DNA of 64,000 bases from Rudanella paleaurantiibacter (GCF_009184635.1 NZ_WELI01000012.1:62001-126000), one strand, 5' to 3'; counted from the first letter of the stretch, positions 1 through 8,367 are shown. Made by a program: numbers and translations. Notes: generated from the sequence alone by a model not told the origin.

Positions 1-574
1 TGGGGTAGCGGAGGGTTTGCCACGGAATGGCAAATTCGGCGGTCCAGCCCGAGTCGGTGCGCATGGTTCGCACGCGCCACAGCCCATCCCAGTCGGTATC
101 GTACAGCAAATCGTCGAACGAAAGCAGGTCACGTTGCGTGCCGTAGGGGTTGGTAGCGAGCATCATAGCGTTGCGCCGGTCGTTGAACCCGTCGATGGCG
201 ATAGCAAAAAAGTCGTGCGCCCGGTGGTTAAAGTCGCGCCGGAAATCGGTGGCCCGGATACCGCGTCTGCCCGATGAGTCACGGCAAAAAGCCCCCACGT
301 ACAGGTATTGCGCGTTGAACAGCACCCGTACCTCGGTATCATGCGTAGCCCGGTTGCCTTGTACCGGCTCTACCATCACAAAGTTGTTGGCGCGGGCGGC
401 TCGTTGCCAGGCAGCATCGTCGAGCCGCCCATCGACCCGGATCGGTGCCGAAGTCGGGGTAGCTTTCAGAAGCCGCCGAACCGAGTCGGGGGCGAAAATC
501 TGGGCGTCGGTTTGGGCCAGCGTTGGGGCCGTAAAAAACAGAATAAGAAGTACGTAGAGGTAGCGGTGAGCCAT
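1..574 (-). CDS. DUF5916 / CBM9-like exported protein, truncated by the window edge
   Basis: The reading frame is open from an ATG at 574 to the left edge, giving 191 visible codons; the C-terminal part lies outside the window. Residues 1-20 look like a signal peptide (MAHRYLYVLLILFFTAPTLA), so export is expected. From about residue 42 the pattern RVDGRLDDAAWQRA, later TEVRVLFNAQYLYVGAF and then FFAIAIDGFNDRRNA, matches the CBM9-like N-terminal domain of Bacteroidota DUF5916 proteins. In that family a large outer-membrane-barrel-like C-terminal region usually follows, but it cannot be seen here. The physiological role of the family is not established. The start is supported by a Bacteroidota -7 box 21 bases upstream. 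Confidence 0.8.
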   Translation of the reverse strand, partial: MAHRYLYVLLILFFTAPTLAQTDAQIFAPDSVRRLLKATPTSAPIRVDGRLDDAAWQRAARANNFVMVEPVQGNRATHDTEVRVLFNAQYLYVGAFCRDSSGRRGIRATDFRRDFNHRAHDFFAIAIDGFNDRRNAMMLATNPYGTQRDLLSFDDLLYDTDWDGLWRVRTMRTDSGWTAEFAIPWQTLRYP

Positions 575-594
575 ACGGTTTGCAAAGCGAGCCG

Positions 595-602
595 CAAAAA
601 TA
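595..602 (-). promoter_or_regulatory. Bacteroidota -7 box for the DUF5916 gene
   Basis: The plus strand reads CAAAAATA, which is TATTTTTG on the minus strand and fits TAnnTTTG exactly. It implies a start of transcription about 14 bases before the ATG at 574. No clear -33 element was seen. Confidence 0.5.
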
Positions 603-683
603 AGTAACGAAAAAGTGTCGCTTCTACACCCCTGTCTGTTTCCTGCATGAATTGTGTAAACTTGTGCATGAAATGTTACTACC

Positions 684-1700
684 ATGAAAACATCGCTTAG
701 TATAGCCCTGTTGCTGGGCGTTCTGATTACGGGGCAGGCCCAGCCGTTGCCCACTATTGGTAAAGTGGTTCGGTTAGACCCCCGCCTGGATAAACTCGTG
801 CCCAAAGACGCGCAGATCGACGTACTCGCGAGTGGGTTTACCTGGGCCGAAGGGCCGATTTGGGTGAAACAGGGCAATTATTTGCTATTTTCCGATGTAC
901 CCCAGAATACCGTGTTTAAGTGGTCGGAGAAAGACGGTTTATCGACGTTCCTGAAACCGTCGGGTTATACCGGCACCGGCGTGTATAGCGACGAACCGGG
1001 CTCCAACGGGCTAACCCTCGACGCGCAGGGGCGGCTCGTGCTCTGCGAACACGGCGACCGGCGGGTGTCGGTGATGCCGCTGAGCGGGGGCGGTAAACGC
1101 ACCGTAGCTGACCACTACGAGGGCAAGCGATTCAACGCCCCCAACGATGTAGTGGTGCATAGCAATGGTAGCTACTACTTCACCGACCCGCCTTATGGTT
1201 TGGCCGGTAAAGAAAAAGACCCCACCCGCGAAACGCCCCTGTTTGGCGTGTACCGGGCTACCTTGGCCGAAGGGGGTAAGCCCGGCCGGGTGTCGTTACT
1301 AATCGACGACCTGACCCGCCCCAACGGGATCACGTTCTCGCCCGACGAGAAAACCCTGTACATTGCCCAGTCGGACCCTAACCGGCCTGTTATTATGGCG
1401 TATCCCATGCAACCCGATGGCTCAGTTGGGAAAGGGCGGGTGTTTTTCGATGCCTCGGCGTTGTTGAAACAAAACCTGCCCGGCCTGCCCGACGGCCTCA
1501 AAACCGACCGCGACGGCAACGTGTGGAGCACAGGGCCCGGTGGGGTGCTCGTGATTGCCCCCGACGGTACGTTGCTGGGCCGAATTGATACAGGACAGGC
1601 TACCGCCAACTGTGGTTGGGGTGATGCCGATGGGCGTACGCTCTACATCACCGCCGACGGGTATCTGTGCCGGATCAGAACCACGGCACGGGGGTGGTGA
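684..1700 (+). CDS. SMP-30/gluconolactonase-family exported lactonase
   Basis: The 338-residue product starts with a signal peptide (about residues 1-19, ending TGQA), so it is probably periplasmic or surface-located. The rest fits a six-bladed SMP-30/LRE propeller: TWAEGPIW with the metal-ligand Glu, SNGLTLDAQG, FNAPNDVVV with the expected Asn ligand, and PNGITFSPDE with PDGLKTDRDGNVW near the C-terminus. Family members hydrolyse sugar lactones such as gluconolactone with a divalent metal; the actual substrate cannot be read from sequence. It stands alone between a divergent DUF5916 gene and mrdA. Confidence 0.85.
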   Translation: MKTSLSIALLLGVLITGQAQPLPTIGKVVRLDPRLDKLVPKDAQIDVLASGFTWAEGPIWVKQGNYLLFSDVPQNTVFKWSEKDGLSTFLKPSGYTGTGVYSDEPGSNGLTLDAQGRLVLCEHGDRRVSVMPLSGGGKRTVADHYEGKRFNAPNDVVVHSNGSYYFTDPPYGLAGKEKDPTRETPLFGVYRATLAEGGKPGRVSLLIDDLTRPNGITFSPDEKTLYIAQSDPNRPVIMAYPMQPDGSVGKGRVFFDASALLKQNLPGLPDGLKTDRDGNVWSTGPGGVLVIAPDGTLLGRIDTGQATANCGWGDADGRTLYITADGYLCRIRTTARGW

Positions 1701-1781
1701 TAAAGAGAAGGGAGGAGAGGAGGAAAGTGGGAAACTGCGTATTATTCATTCCGTACTCTTCCTTATCCATATCTTATGCTC

Positions 1782-1789
1782 TAACTTTG
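1782..1789 (+). promoter_or_regulatory. -7 box ahead of mrdA
   Basis: TAACTTTG matches TAnnTTTG exactly, 45 bases before the mrdA start. It suggests that mrdA has its own promoter and does not depend on read-through from the upstream lactonase gene. Confidence 0.5.
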
Positions 1790-1834
1790 TAGTGGGTTTG
1801 AATTGCGTAGTTTGGATTTCCGGAATTTTGTCTC

Positions 1835-3784
1835 ATGTTAGAGAATCGTAAGTATATCATCATCGGCGCTTTCTGCCTCGTCGGGCTGATATATCTGTCC
1901 CGCTTGTTTTATCTCCAGATTTTAGACGACAGTTACTCGCTCGAATCGTCGAACAACTCCATCAAACGGGTCATTGAAATTCCGTACCGGGGTCAGGTTT
2001 ACGATCGAAACGGGAAACTCATTGTGTACAACACGCCTGTATACGACCTGTACGTGACGCCTAAGCAAGTACGCATTCCCGACACGACGGCCTTTTGCCG
2101 GATGATGGAAATGACGCGTGCCGAGTTCGACAGCATCATGAACCTGGCCAAGGAGTACTCGCCCGTAAAGCCGTCGCTGTTTGTTCGTCAGCTCTCCAAA
2201 GAAGATTTTGCCCGTATTCAGGATGCCCTCGTCGACTACCGGGGCTTTGAGCCGCGCATGAGCTCCATGCGGACATACCCGGCCCGTACCTTGTCGAATG
2301 CGCTCGGGTATGTGTCGGAAATAAGCAAAAAGCAGCTCGAAAATCAGGAGATCCCCTACTATCGGCAGGGCGATTATATTGGTCATAATGGGCTTGAAGA
2401 GCAGTACGAAGAGGTGCTGCGTGGTCGTCGGGGCGTCAAGTTTGTGATGCAGAATGTGCGGGGGGTGGCCAAAGGGTCGTTCAAAAATGGCCTGTACGAT
2501 ACTGCCGCCGTAGCGGGTAAGAACCTTTATACCGGCATCGATGTAGAGGTGCAGAAATACGCCGACAGCCTCATGCAGAACCGGATCGGTAGTGTGATTG
2601 CGGTGGAGCCCTCGACCGGCGAAATTCTGGTTTCGGTATCTGCCCCAACCTATGACCCCAACCTGCTGTCGAGCCGACACTTTTCCAAAAATTACGTTAA
2701 GCTGCTGCGCGATCCGTACAAGCCGCTCATTAACCGCCCGATTATGGCGAGTTACCGGCCGGGCTCTACGTTCAAGCTGATTCAGGCCCTCATTGCGCAA
2801 CAGCAGGGTACGCTTACCCCCAATATGGTGTACGGGCACGGTGGCTCACCGATGCGCTGCCACTGTCATGGCGGTAACAACCTGCGCGGGGCCGTGCGGT
2901 TTTCGTGTAACCCGTATTTCTACAACGTGTTCCGCAAAATGATCTACCACAACGGCGATCCGAACACGTTCAAAGCATCGGCGATTGGCTTGCGGCAGTG
3001 GCACGATGCCGTGGAGAAGTTTGGAATTGGTCAGAAACTGGGTGTCGATCTGCCTACGGAGCTGAAAGGGAGCCTGCCCGACGTTGAAACCTACGACAAG
3101 CTATACCGGGGCAAAAACACCTGGAAGTTTTCAAATATTTACTCCCTCAGTATCGGTGAAGGTGAGTTGCTGGTGAACCCCCTTAAGCTCGTGAATTTGG
3201 CGGCTACTATTGCCAACCGGGGCTGGTACATTACGCCACACTACGTAAAAGGCATTGGCCGGGTGGGTGAGGGCATTCCGCAGGAATACCTCAAACGGCA
3301 CGAAACTGATATTGCTTATCAGCACTACCTGCCCGTGATCGAGGGAATGCGGATGGCGGTTGCAGCCGGTACCGTAAACAAGATGGCCGATATTCCGGGT
3401 ATTGACTTGTGCGGCAAAACCGGTACGGCCCAAAACAACAAGTTTGGCCACAAGTACGACCACTCTATTTTTATCGGATTTGCGCCCATGAACAACCCCA
3501 AAATTGCCATTGCCGTATTTGTGGAGTACGGCGGCTGGGGTGGGTCAGCGGCTGCCCCGGTAGCAGCCCTCATTGCCGAGCGGTACCTGAAACGTAAAAC
3601 CGAAGCCACCAAGCTCGACGAACACGTGAAAAAGCAGTATCTGCTGCCGCCGGTGTCGATGCTGCCGGGCTACAAGGGTCCCAAAAAGGCTCCGCAGATT
3701 CGTAAGCCCGAACCGGTGCAGAAAGACACCGGCCGCAAAGTGGAAAAACTCAAGCCTATGATGGCCAGCAATAGTGGCGAGTAG
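1835..3784 (+). CDS. mrdA: Penicillin-binding protein 2 (peptidoglycan transpeptidase)
   Basis: This 649-residue class B PBP cross-links peptidoglycan during cell elongation, working with the SEDS polymerase RodA encoded next. One N-terminal membrane segment (about residues 7-27) is followed by the PBP dimer domain and the transpeptidase domain. The catalytic motifs are all visible: S311-TFK, S357-C-N359 and K528-T-G530. The C-terminus has a charged Lys/Pro-rich tail. In many Bacteroidota mreC and mreD lie directly upstream; here an SMP-30 lactonase gene occupies that place. A long low-complexity inverted repeat separates it from rodA. Confidence 0.97.
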   Translation: MLENRKYIIIGAFCLVGLIYLSRLFYLQILDDSYSLESSNNSIKRVIEIPYRGQVYDRNGKLIVYNTPVYDLYVTPKQVRIPDTTAFCRMMEMTRAEFDSIMNLAKEYSPVKPSLFVRQLSKEDFARIQDALVDYRGFEPRMSSMRTYPARTLSNALGYVSEISKKQLENQEIPYYRQGDYIGHNGLEEQYEEVLRGRRGVKFVMQNVRGVAKGSFKNGLYDTAAVAGKNLYTGIDVEVQKYADSLMQNRIGSVIAVEPSTGEILVSVSAPTYDPNLLSSRHFSKNYVKLLRDPYKPLINRPIMASYRPGSTFKLIQALIAQQQGTLTPNMVYGHGGSPMRCHCHGGNNLRGAVRFSCNPYFYNVFRKMIYHNGDPNTFKASAIGLRQWHDAVEKFGIGQKLGVDLPTELKGSLPDVETYDKLYRGKNTWKFSNIYSLSIGEGELLVNPLKLVNLAATIANRGWYITPHYVKGIGRVGEGIPQEYLKRHETDIAYQHYLPVIEGMRMAVAAGTVNKMADIPGIDLCGKTGTAQNNKFGHKYDHSIFIGFAPMNNPKIAIAVFVEYGGWGGSAAAPVAALIAERYLKRKTEATKLDEHVKKQYLLPPVSMLPGYKGPKKAPQIRKPEPVQKDTGRKVEKLKPMMASNSGE

Positions 3785-3912
3785 CAGTGGTCAGTAAGTA
3801 GGCAGTAGCAGTGGGCAGTGCTGACGCAAGTTTTCGCTTTCCTGCCAACTGCCACTGCCACTGCCAACTGCCCCAACTGCTTACTGCCACTGCCAACTGC
3901 CACTTCTTACTG
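3784..3912. repeat. Low-complexity intergenic inverted repeat (CAGT/GGCAG words)
   Basis: This repeat fills the mrdA-rodA gap. The left arm (3784-3819) is built of words such as GGCAGT, CAGTAAG and GCAGTGG. The right arm (3842-3912) is made of the complements (ACTGCC, CTTACTG) and is about twice as long. The loop at about 3820-3841 begins GCTGACGCA, a core also present in the loops at 7616 and 43142. The strand would fold into a long imperfect hairpin. It starts at the last base of the mrdA stop codon. Confidence 0.75.
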
Positions 3913-3917
3913 TAATT

Positions 3918-5195
3918 ATGCCCCGTAACGATCCGTTTTCCCAAAATATAGACTTGCTCACCGTTGCACTGTACATAGGCTGTGTAATGATGGGTTGGTT
4001 CAATGTGTACGCTGCGGTGTACAGCCCCGAAGATCAGACGAGCTTGTTTGACCTATCGACAAATGCCGGTAAGCAACTTATGTGGATTGGCACCACCGTG
4101 ATTCTGGTGATCTGTGTGCTGGCCATTCACCACAAGTTTTACGACTCATTTGCCTACATTTTTTACGGCTTCATGATTCTGATGTTGCTGCTGGTACTCG
4201 TTGCCGGCTCCAACATCAACGGGTCGAGGTCGTGGTTTAAATTCGGCGCATTTTCCATTCAGCCGGCCGAGTTTACCAAAGTGGCCACGAGCCTGGCGTT
4301 GGCCAAGTACCTCGATGTGCCGGGTATTAACCTGAGTCGCTACAAAGATTTGCTGCCTATTGCGGGGATTATTGGCTTGCCCGCCCTGCTGATTATTGCC
4401 TCCAACGAAACGGGTTCTACCCTTGTATTTGCCGCCTTCGTAATCATGCTCTACCGCGAAGGATTGCCCGGCTGGATTCCGGCGGCTGGCATTGCTTTGG
4501 CGGCCCTGTTTGTGCTGGCACTCGTTTTCCCGAAGCTGTACATATTCTTCGGGCTGGTGGCAGTGGCTGTAGCGTTTGCGTTTCTGATGCCCCGTTACAA
4601 CCGCACCACACGCAACTTTATCAGCATGGGGGTTGTGATTGCCGGGATGATGGTCTTCGTGACGGGTGTTGATTTCTTCGTAAACAATGTGTTGCAGAAG
4701 CACCAGCGTAACCGCATTAAGGTGCTCGTAAACCCCAACATCGATCCGTTGGGGGTAGGCTGGAACGTGACACAGGCCAAAATTGCCATCGGGTCCGGGC
4801 GTTTACAGGGCAAGGGGTTTCTGGAAGGTACCCAAACCAAATTTGACTTTGTGCCCGAGCAAAGCACCGACTTTATTTTCTGTACAATTGGTGAAGAACA
4901 CGGCTTTATCGGGAGTGCCGTAGTAATTGCCTTGTTTCTGGGGCTGTTGTCGCGGATTGTAATTCTGGCTGAAAAGCAGCGGAGTAAGTTCAACCGGGTG
5001 TATGGCTACTGCGTGGCCGGTATCTTCTTTTTTCACTTTATGGTCAATATCGGTATGACCATCGGCCTCATGCCCGTGATTGGCATCCCGTTGCCGTTTT
5101 TCAGCTACGGCGGTTCGTCGCTGTGGTCATTCTCTATTCTGCTCTTTATTTTCCTCAAGCTCGACTCGCGCCGGGCGGGCATGTTCACGAGATAA
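3918..5195 (+). CDS. rodA: Rod-shape-determining SEDS glycosyltransferase RodA
   Basis: The 425-residue polytopic membrane protein has about ten hydrophobic segments and SEDS-family signatures: GSRSWFKFGAFSIQPAEFTK near residue 100, the large loop with GKGFLEGTQTKFDFVPEQSTDFIF (about 295-320), and PFFSYGGSS near the C-terminus. It polymerises lipid II into glycan strands together with the PBP2 encoded upstream, at the inner membrane. A few hydrophobic segments between residues 190 and 250 look slightly expanded relative to E. coli RodA. The gene pair mrdA-rodA is typical, but the gap holds a 129-nt hairpin repeat. Confidence 0.96.
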   Translation: MPRNDPFSQNIDLLTVALYIGCVMMGWFNVYAAVYSPEDQTSLFDLSTNAGKQLMWIGTTVILVICVLAIHHKFYDSFAYIFYGFMILMLLLVLVAGSNINGSRSWFKFGAFSIQPAEFTKVATSLALAKYLDVPGINLSRYKDLLPIAGIIGLPALLIIASNETGSTLVFAAFVIMLYREGLPGWIPAAGIALAALFVLALVFPKLYIFFGLVAVAVAFAFLMPRYNRTTRNFISMGVVIAGMMVFVTGVDFFVNNVLQKHQRNRIKVLVNPNIDPLGVGWNVTQAKIAIGSGRLQGKGFLEGTQTKFDFVPEQSTDFIFCTIGEEHGFIGSAVVIALFLGLLSRIVILAEKQRSKFNRVYGYCVAGIFFFHFMVNIGMTIGLMPVIGIPLPFFSYGGSSLWSFSILLFIFLKLDSRRAGMFTR

Positions 5196-5196
5196 C

Positions 5197-5273
5197 AATG
5201 AGTGAATTGGTGAATGAGTGAATGTGGCGGGGGTATTTATTCGCTCAATCACTCATTCACTCAATCACTCATT
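5197..5273. repeat. Low-complexity intergenic inverted repeat (AGTGAATG words)
   Basis: The left arm 5197-5223 (AATGAGTGAATTGGTGAATG...) and the right arm 5247-5273 are near-perfect complements, about 25 pairs with one or two indels. Both are reiterations of GAGTGAAT. The loop is GTGGCGGGGGTATTTATTCGCTC. It begins two bases after the rodA stop and its last base overlaps the stop codon of the convergent DUF423 gene, so it could terminate both genes. Confidence 0.8.
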
Positions 5274-5650
5274 TATTTCACGGCCCAGAACAACAGTGCC
5301 CAGCCCAGAATCATGAGTACCCCACCGATAGGCGTGATGGCACCCAACCAGGTAATTCCGGTGAAGCACAGAATATACAGTGAGCCGGAGAAAATAAGTA
5401 CCCCGCCCAGAAACGACAAGCCGGCGTAGTTGAGCCACTTTAAGGCCATTGGGTTTTGGCTCATGAGCTGCATCAATACGCCCACCAGCACTAAGGCCAA
5501 CGCGTGATAAAACTGATATTTAACGGCCGTTTCGAACGTAGCCGCCCGGCCCGTTTCGTCGAGCATTTTGCGTAACGCATGGGCGCCAAAGGCTCCCAGC
5601 CCCACGCCCAGCAGGCCCAGCAGGGCCCCGGTTTGAATAAAGAATTTCAT
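5273..5650 (-). CDS. DUF423 family small membrane protein
   Basis: The 125-residue protein has four predicted membrane segments, with GAFGAHAL near residue 20 and GSLYIL near residue 90, both characteristic of the DUF423 (YgdD-like) family. It probably sits in the inner membrane; its function is unknown. The start codon overlaps the stop of the upstream yggS-like gene by ATGA, so the two are translationally coupled. Confidence 0.88.
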   Translation of the reverse strand: MKFFIQTGALLGLLGVGLGAFGAHALRKMLDETGRAATFETAVKYQFYHALALVLVGVLMQLMSQNPMALKWLNYAGLSFLGGVLIFSGSLYILCFTGITWLGAITPIGGVLMILGWALLFWAVK

Positions 5651-6309
5651 CGTGATCCAAAAATAGCACTCCCCACCCGAACCATTGTGCTGCCTTCGGC
5701 AATCGCCAGCTCGTAATCACCACTCATACCCATCGACAGTTCCGAAAAGGCCACGTTGGGCCGTTGGATAGCGGCCAGTTCGTCGTACAGCATTTTCAGA
5801 CCTCGAAACTCCTGGCGCACCTGCTCTTCGTTGTCGGTATTGGTAGCCAGTCCCATCAGGCCCACTACCCGCACGTGCGTGAGGGCGTCGAGTTCAGGGC
5901 TTTGTAGCAGGGCGCGGGCTTCGGCGGGGTCGAGGCCGAATTTGGTGTCTTCCTGCGCAATAAAGATCTGGAGCAGGCAGTCGATCACCCGGTTGTTTTT
6001 AAGGGCTTGTTTGTCTATCTCTTTCAGCAAAGCCGGGCTATCGACCGAGTGAATCAGGGCCACAAATGGTGCAATGTATTTCACTTTATTACTCTGGAGA
6101 TGGCCGATCTGATGCCACCGAATATCAGCCAGAAGCTGCGGATACTTATCGACCATCTCCTGCACCCGGTTCTCGCCAAAATCGCGGCAGCCCGCGTCAT
6201 AGGCTTCCTGGAGCATCGGAACGGGTTTTGTTTTCGTCACGGCGATCAGCCGGGCTCGTCCCCGGATGGTTTGTTCGAGCCGGGCGATGTTATCCTGAAT
6301 AGTTGTCAT
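5647..6309 (-). CDS. YggS/PROSC-type pyridoxal-phosphate homeostasis protein
   Basis: The 220-residue protein belongs to the fold-type III PLP-binding YggS/PROSC family, which buffers pyridoxal phosphate and has no known enzymatic activity. Visible signatures are LIAVTKTKP near residue 20 with the PLP-lysine, FGENRVQE, HQIGHLQSNKVKY, GLMGLAT and LSMGMSGDYELAIAEGSTMVRVGSAIFG at the end. The frame is open to 6465, but ATG 6309 gives the family N-terminus MTTIQDNIARLEQ, and a -7 box lies at 6394-6401, so 6309 was chosen. It ends in a 4-base overlap with the DUF423 gene. Confidence 0.93.
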   Translation of the reverse strand: MTTIQDNIARLEQTIRGRARLIAVTKTKPVPMLQEAYDAGCRDFGENRVQEMVDKYPQLLADIRWHQIGHLQSNKVKYIAPFVALIHSVDSPALLKEIDKQALKNNRVIDCLLQIFIAQEDTKFGLDPAEARALLQSPELDALTHVRVVGLMGLATNTDNEEQVRQEFRGLKMLYDELAAIQRPNVAFSELSMGMSGDYELAIAEGSTMVRVGSAIFGSR

Positions 6310-6393
6310 GAGTGAAGTAGCGGAACAAGGCAAAATCCATCGGACAGGGGCTGTACGTACATACGGCAGCCTACTTCTACAAAGAAGAATTAG

Positions 6394-6401
6394 CAAAGAT
6401 A
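6394..6401 (-). promoter_or_regulatory. -7 box for the yggS-DUF423 operon
   Basis: CAAAGATA on the plus strand reads TATCTTTG on the minus strand, an exact TAnnTTTG match. It implies a leader of about 80 bases before ATG 6309 and rules out the longer frame that starts at 6465. Confidence 0.5.
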
Positions 6402-6522
6402 GGTTTGAGTTGTGTAGCGAATCGAGTAGTTTTTCGCCAAAATGAGCGTTGGAGAGGGTAAACATCCAGCGTCAAACGTTTGTATTGAATACGGGAGAGG
6501 TCGTTGGTCAGGTTAGGGGTTG

Positions 6523-6530
6523 TACCTTTG
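6523..6530 (+). promoter_or_regulatory. -7 box for the anchored coiled-coil gene
   Basis: TACCTTTG matches TAnnTTTG exactly, with TTGG at 6504-6507 upstream but at a short spacing. The implied transcription start near 6537 lies after the upstream in-frame ATG at 6449, so translation must begin at 6572. Confidence 0.55.
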
Positions 6531-6571
6531 TGCCGGGCCCGATAGTCGCCCTGTTGCTATTTTTAACGCCT

Positions 6572-7513
6572 ATGGAAGCTCGCTCCGAAAAACGAAACAA
6601 CGGTCGGAATTATCTTATTGCTGCTTTACTGGTACTGGTGGCCCTCAACGTACTCCAACTCTATTTCTGGTATCAGGAACGGGAGATGGGAAAAACAAAA
6701 GATGTTACCATTGCGGCCAAAACCGAAGAGGTGTTGGCAACGAAAACTAAGCTGGATTCTATTTCGGCCCAGCTCGATCTGAAAATCACGGAAATTCAGC
6801 GGTTGGGAGGTAATGTGGATTCGCTCCTGCGGGTGAAAGATCAGCTGGAGGCCGACAAACGGAACCTCCGCAACGTCAACAACTTCGATAATAAAAAGTA
6901 CGCGCAGCGGGTAAGTCAATACGAGTCGCTGCTGGCCCAGAAAGATCAGGAGATTGCCCGGCTCCGGGAGGAAAACGGCGCGTTGGCGGCTCAAAACCGA
7001 ACCCTGTCGGAAGAGAATGAGGGCCTGCGTGGCGAACGGGCTGCTCTGTCGGATTCGGTATCGACGTACTCAGTCCGTAACCGTGAGCTGGAGCAGAAAG
7101 TCACCATTGCGTCGGCCCTCAGGGCAGAGAATATCACGGTGAACTCGCTCAATACGCGGGGTAAGGAGCGCGACGGTGGCAGTTACCGCGCCCGGCAGCT
7201 CGATAAAATCAAGGTATCGTTCCGCTTGGCCGAAAACAGCCTGGCACAGCAAAACGAAAAAACCATCTACATCCGGGTGCTCGACCCCAGCGGGGCTATC
7301 CTGTCCGACATGGCAACGGGTTCGGGGGAGTTTACCTACAATGGCAGGGGCATGATTTACACCGCTGCCCAATCAATCCAGTTCACCAACAGCCGTCAGC
7401 AGGTCGATTTTGTGTACGGTCGGCCCAATAGTCGTTTCAACGAAGGTCGACACGTGGTAGAGGTGTATGCCGAGGGCTTCAAAATTGGGGAAGGCGAGTT
7501 TACGGTGAAATAG
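6572..7513 (+). CDS. Membrane-anchored coiled-coil protein of unknown function
   Basis: The 313-residue product has a short charged N-terminus, one membrane segment (about residues 13-32, LIAALLVLVALNVLQLYFWY) and then a long heptad-rich coiled coil to about residue 190 (for example LLAQKDQEIARLREENGALA). A compact beta-rich C-terminal domain follows (SFRLAENSLAQQNEKTIYIRVLDP...). The layout suggests an inner-membrane protein with a periplasmic stalk and head, comparable to hypothetical proteins of other Cytophagales; no function is recognised. The longer frame from 6449 was rejected because the promoter lies inside it. Confidence 0.75.
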   Translation: MEARSEKRNNGRNYLIAALLVLVALNVLQLYFWYQEREMGKTKDVTIAAKTEEVLATKTKLDSISAQLDLKITEIQRLGGNVDSLLRVKDQLEADKRNLRNVNNFDNKKYAQRVSQYESLLAQKDQEIARLREENGALAAQNRTLSEENEGLRGERAALSDSVSTYSVRNRELEQKVTIASALRAENITVNSLNTRGKERDGGSYRARQLDKIKVSFRLAENSLAQQNEKTIYIRVLDPSGAILSDMATGSGEFTYNGRGMIYTAAQSIQFTNSRQQVDFVYGRPNSRFNEGRHVVEVYAEGFKIGEGEFTVK

Positions 7514-7521
7514 GGGGGAGA

Positions 7522-7680
7522 GGAGATAGGAGAGAGAAGTGGGGGGGGGGGGGGGGGGGGGGGTGGGGGGTGGGGGGGGGGGGGGGGGGGGGTGGTGGGG
7601 GAGGAGATAGGAGTTGCTGACGCATGAGTATTGCTTACGCGTCAGCAACTCCTATCTCCTCACTTCTCTCTCCTATCTCC
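7522..7680. repeat. Intergenic inverted repeat (GGAGATAGGAG words) with shared loop core
   Basis: There are two nested perfect arm pairs. The outer arm 7522-7541 is the exact complement of 7661-7680 (20 of 20). The inner arm 7602-7623 is the exact complement of 7639-7660 (22 of 22). The outer and inner right arms are contiguous, whereas the left arms are separated by a G tract, as if G's had been inserted into one arm of a continuous 42-bp stem. The loop between GCTGACGC and GCGTCAGC closely resembles the one at 43150-43164. Confidence 0.85.
7541..7601 (+). repeat. 61-nt nearly pure G tract
   Basis: Runs of 23, 6, 21, 2 and 5 G's are separated by single T's at 7564, 7571, 7593 and 7596. It lies wholly inside the left arm of the surrounding hairpin, with no C-rich counterpart in the right arm. 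It could form G-quadruplexes and would be prone to slippage. Homopolymer length may also be affected by sequencing or assembly error. Confidence 0.9.
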
Positions 7681-7703
7681 TTTTTTTATTCTCCTTTTTC
7701 CCT

Positions 7704-7711
7704 TACCTTTG
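7704..7711 (+). promoter_or_regulatory. -7 box for the rpsF-rpsR-rplI operon
   Basis: TACCTTTG is an exact TAnnTTTG match 29 bases before the rpsF ATG. It shows that the ribosomal genes are transcribed from a promoter just downstream of the hairpin and G tract. Confidence 0.6.
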
Positions 7712-7739
7712 CACCCTCATTTTAAACTGTTTACCAATA

Positions 7740-8111
7740 ATGTTCCCAAAGAACTACGAAACGGTGTTCATTTTAACTCCCGTTTTATCTGAAGCTCAGA
7801 TGAAGGACGCCGTTGATAAGTTCCGCAAAGTGCTGACCGATAACGGGGCGGAACTTGTTCATGAAGACAACATGGGCCTGCGTAAGCTGGCTTACCCGAT
7901 TCAGCACAAGAACACGGGTTACTATTATCTGTTTGAGTTCAAGGCTCCCGGTACGATTGTAGCTGCTCTGAACACCGAGTATCTGCGTGATGAGCGCGTA
8001 CTGCGTCACTTAGTAATTGCGCTCGACAAGCACGCTGTTGATTACAACGAGCGCAAGCGCAAAGGTTTAGTAGGTAAGAAAAAACAAGCTGAAACCGAGG
8101 AGGCCAAATAA
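7740..8111 (+). CDS. rpsF: 30S ribosomal protein S6
   Basis: The 123-residue protein has the S6 ferredoxin-like fold pattern: [16 protein letters not shown] at the N-terminus, [25 protein letters not shown] in the middle, and [23 protein letters not shown] charged tail follows. ATG 7740 was chosen because it gives the standard N-terminus and follows the -7 box; the frame open from 7614 reads through hairpin sequence. S6 binds 16S rRNA and S18 in the 30S platform, in keeping with the order rpsF-rpsR-rplI. Confidence 0.98.
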   Translation: MFPKNYETVFILTPVLSEAQMKDAVDKFRKVLTDNGAELVHEDNMGLRKLAYPIQHKNTGYYYLFEFKAPGTIVAALNTEYLRDERVLRHLVIALDKHAVDYNERKRKGLVGKKKQAETEEAK

Positions 8112-8113
8112 TC

Positions 8114-8365
8114 ATGAGCTTACAGAACGAATCCGTCTCGAAAACCGAGAACCGCAAAAAATACTGCCGCTTCAAGAAGTCAGGCATCAAGTACATCGAC
8201 TACAAAGACGCAAACTTCCTGCTGAAGCTCCTCAACGAGCAAGGCAAGATTCTGCCCCGGCGTCTGACAGGCACCAGCCTGAAGTACCAGCGCAAAGTGG
8301 GTCAGGCCGTAAAGCGGGCCCGCCACATCGCCATCTTACCGTACGTAGCTGATTCACTCAAATAA
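8114..8365 (+). CDS. rpsR: 30S ribosomal protein S18
   Basis: The 83-residue basic protein carries the S18 signature [17 protein letters not shown] and the conserved [33 protein letters not shown]-type region (residues about 45-78). It pairs with S6 on the small subunit. It starts two bases after the rpsF stop, so the two genes are co-translated. Confidence 0.98.
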   Translation: MSLQNESVSKTENRKKYCRFKKSGIKYIDYKDANFLLKLLNEQGKILPRRLTGTSLKYQRKVGQAVKRARHIAILPYVADSLK

Positions 8366-8367
8366 AA

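Noticed and set aside
1922-2839. 305-codon minus-strand frame inside mrdA
   Set aside because: Antisense shadow of the PBP2 gene, rich in His/Arg as expected from the reverse reading of GC-rich codons.
6449-6571. Longer N-terminus of the coiled-coil protein
   Set aside because: The predicted promoter (6523-6530) lies inside this extension, and ATG 6572 gives a normal membrane-anchor N-terminus.
7373-7648. Minus-strand frame with a poly-proline stretch
   Set aside because: It is the reverse reading of the G tract and hairpin and overlaps the coiled-coil gene; the proline run reflects the homopolymer.
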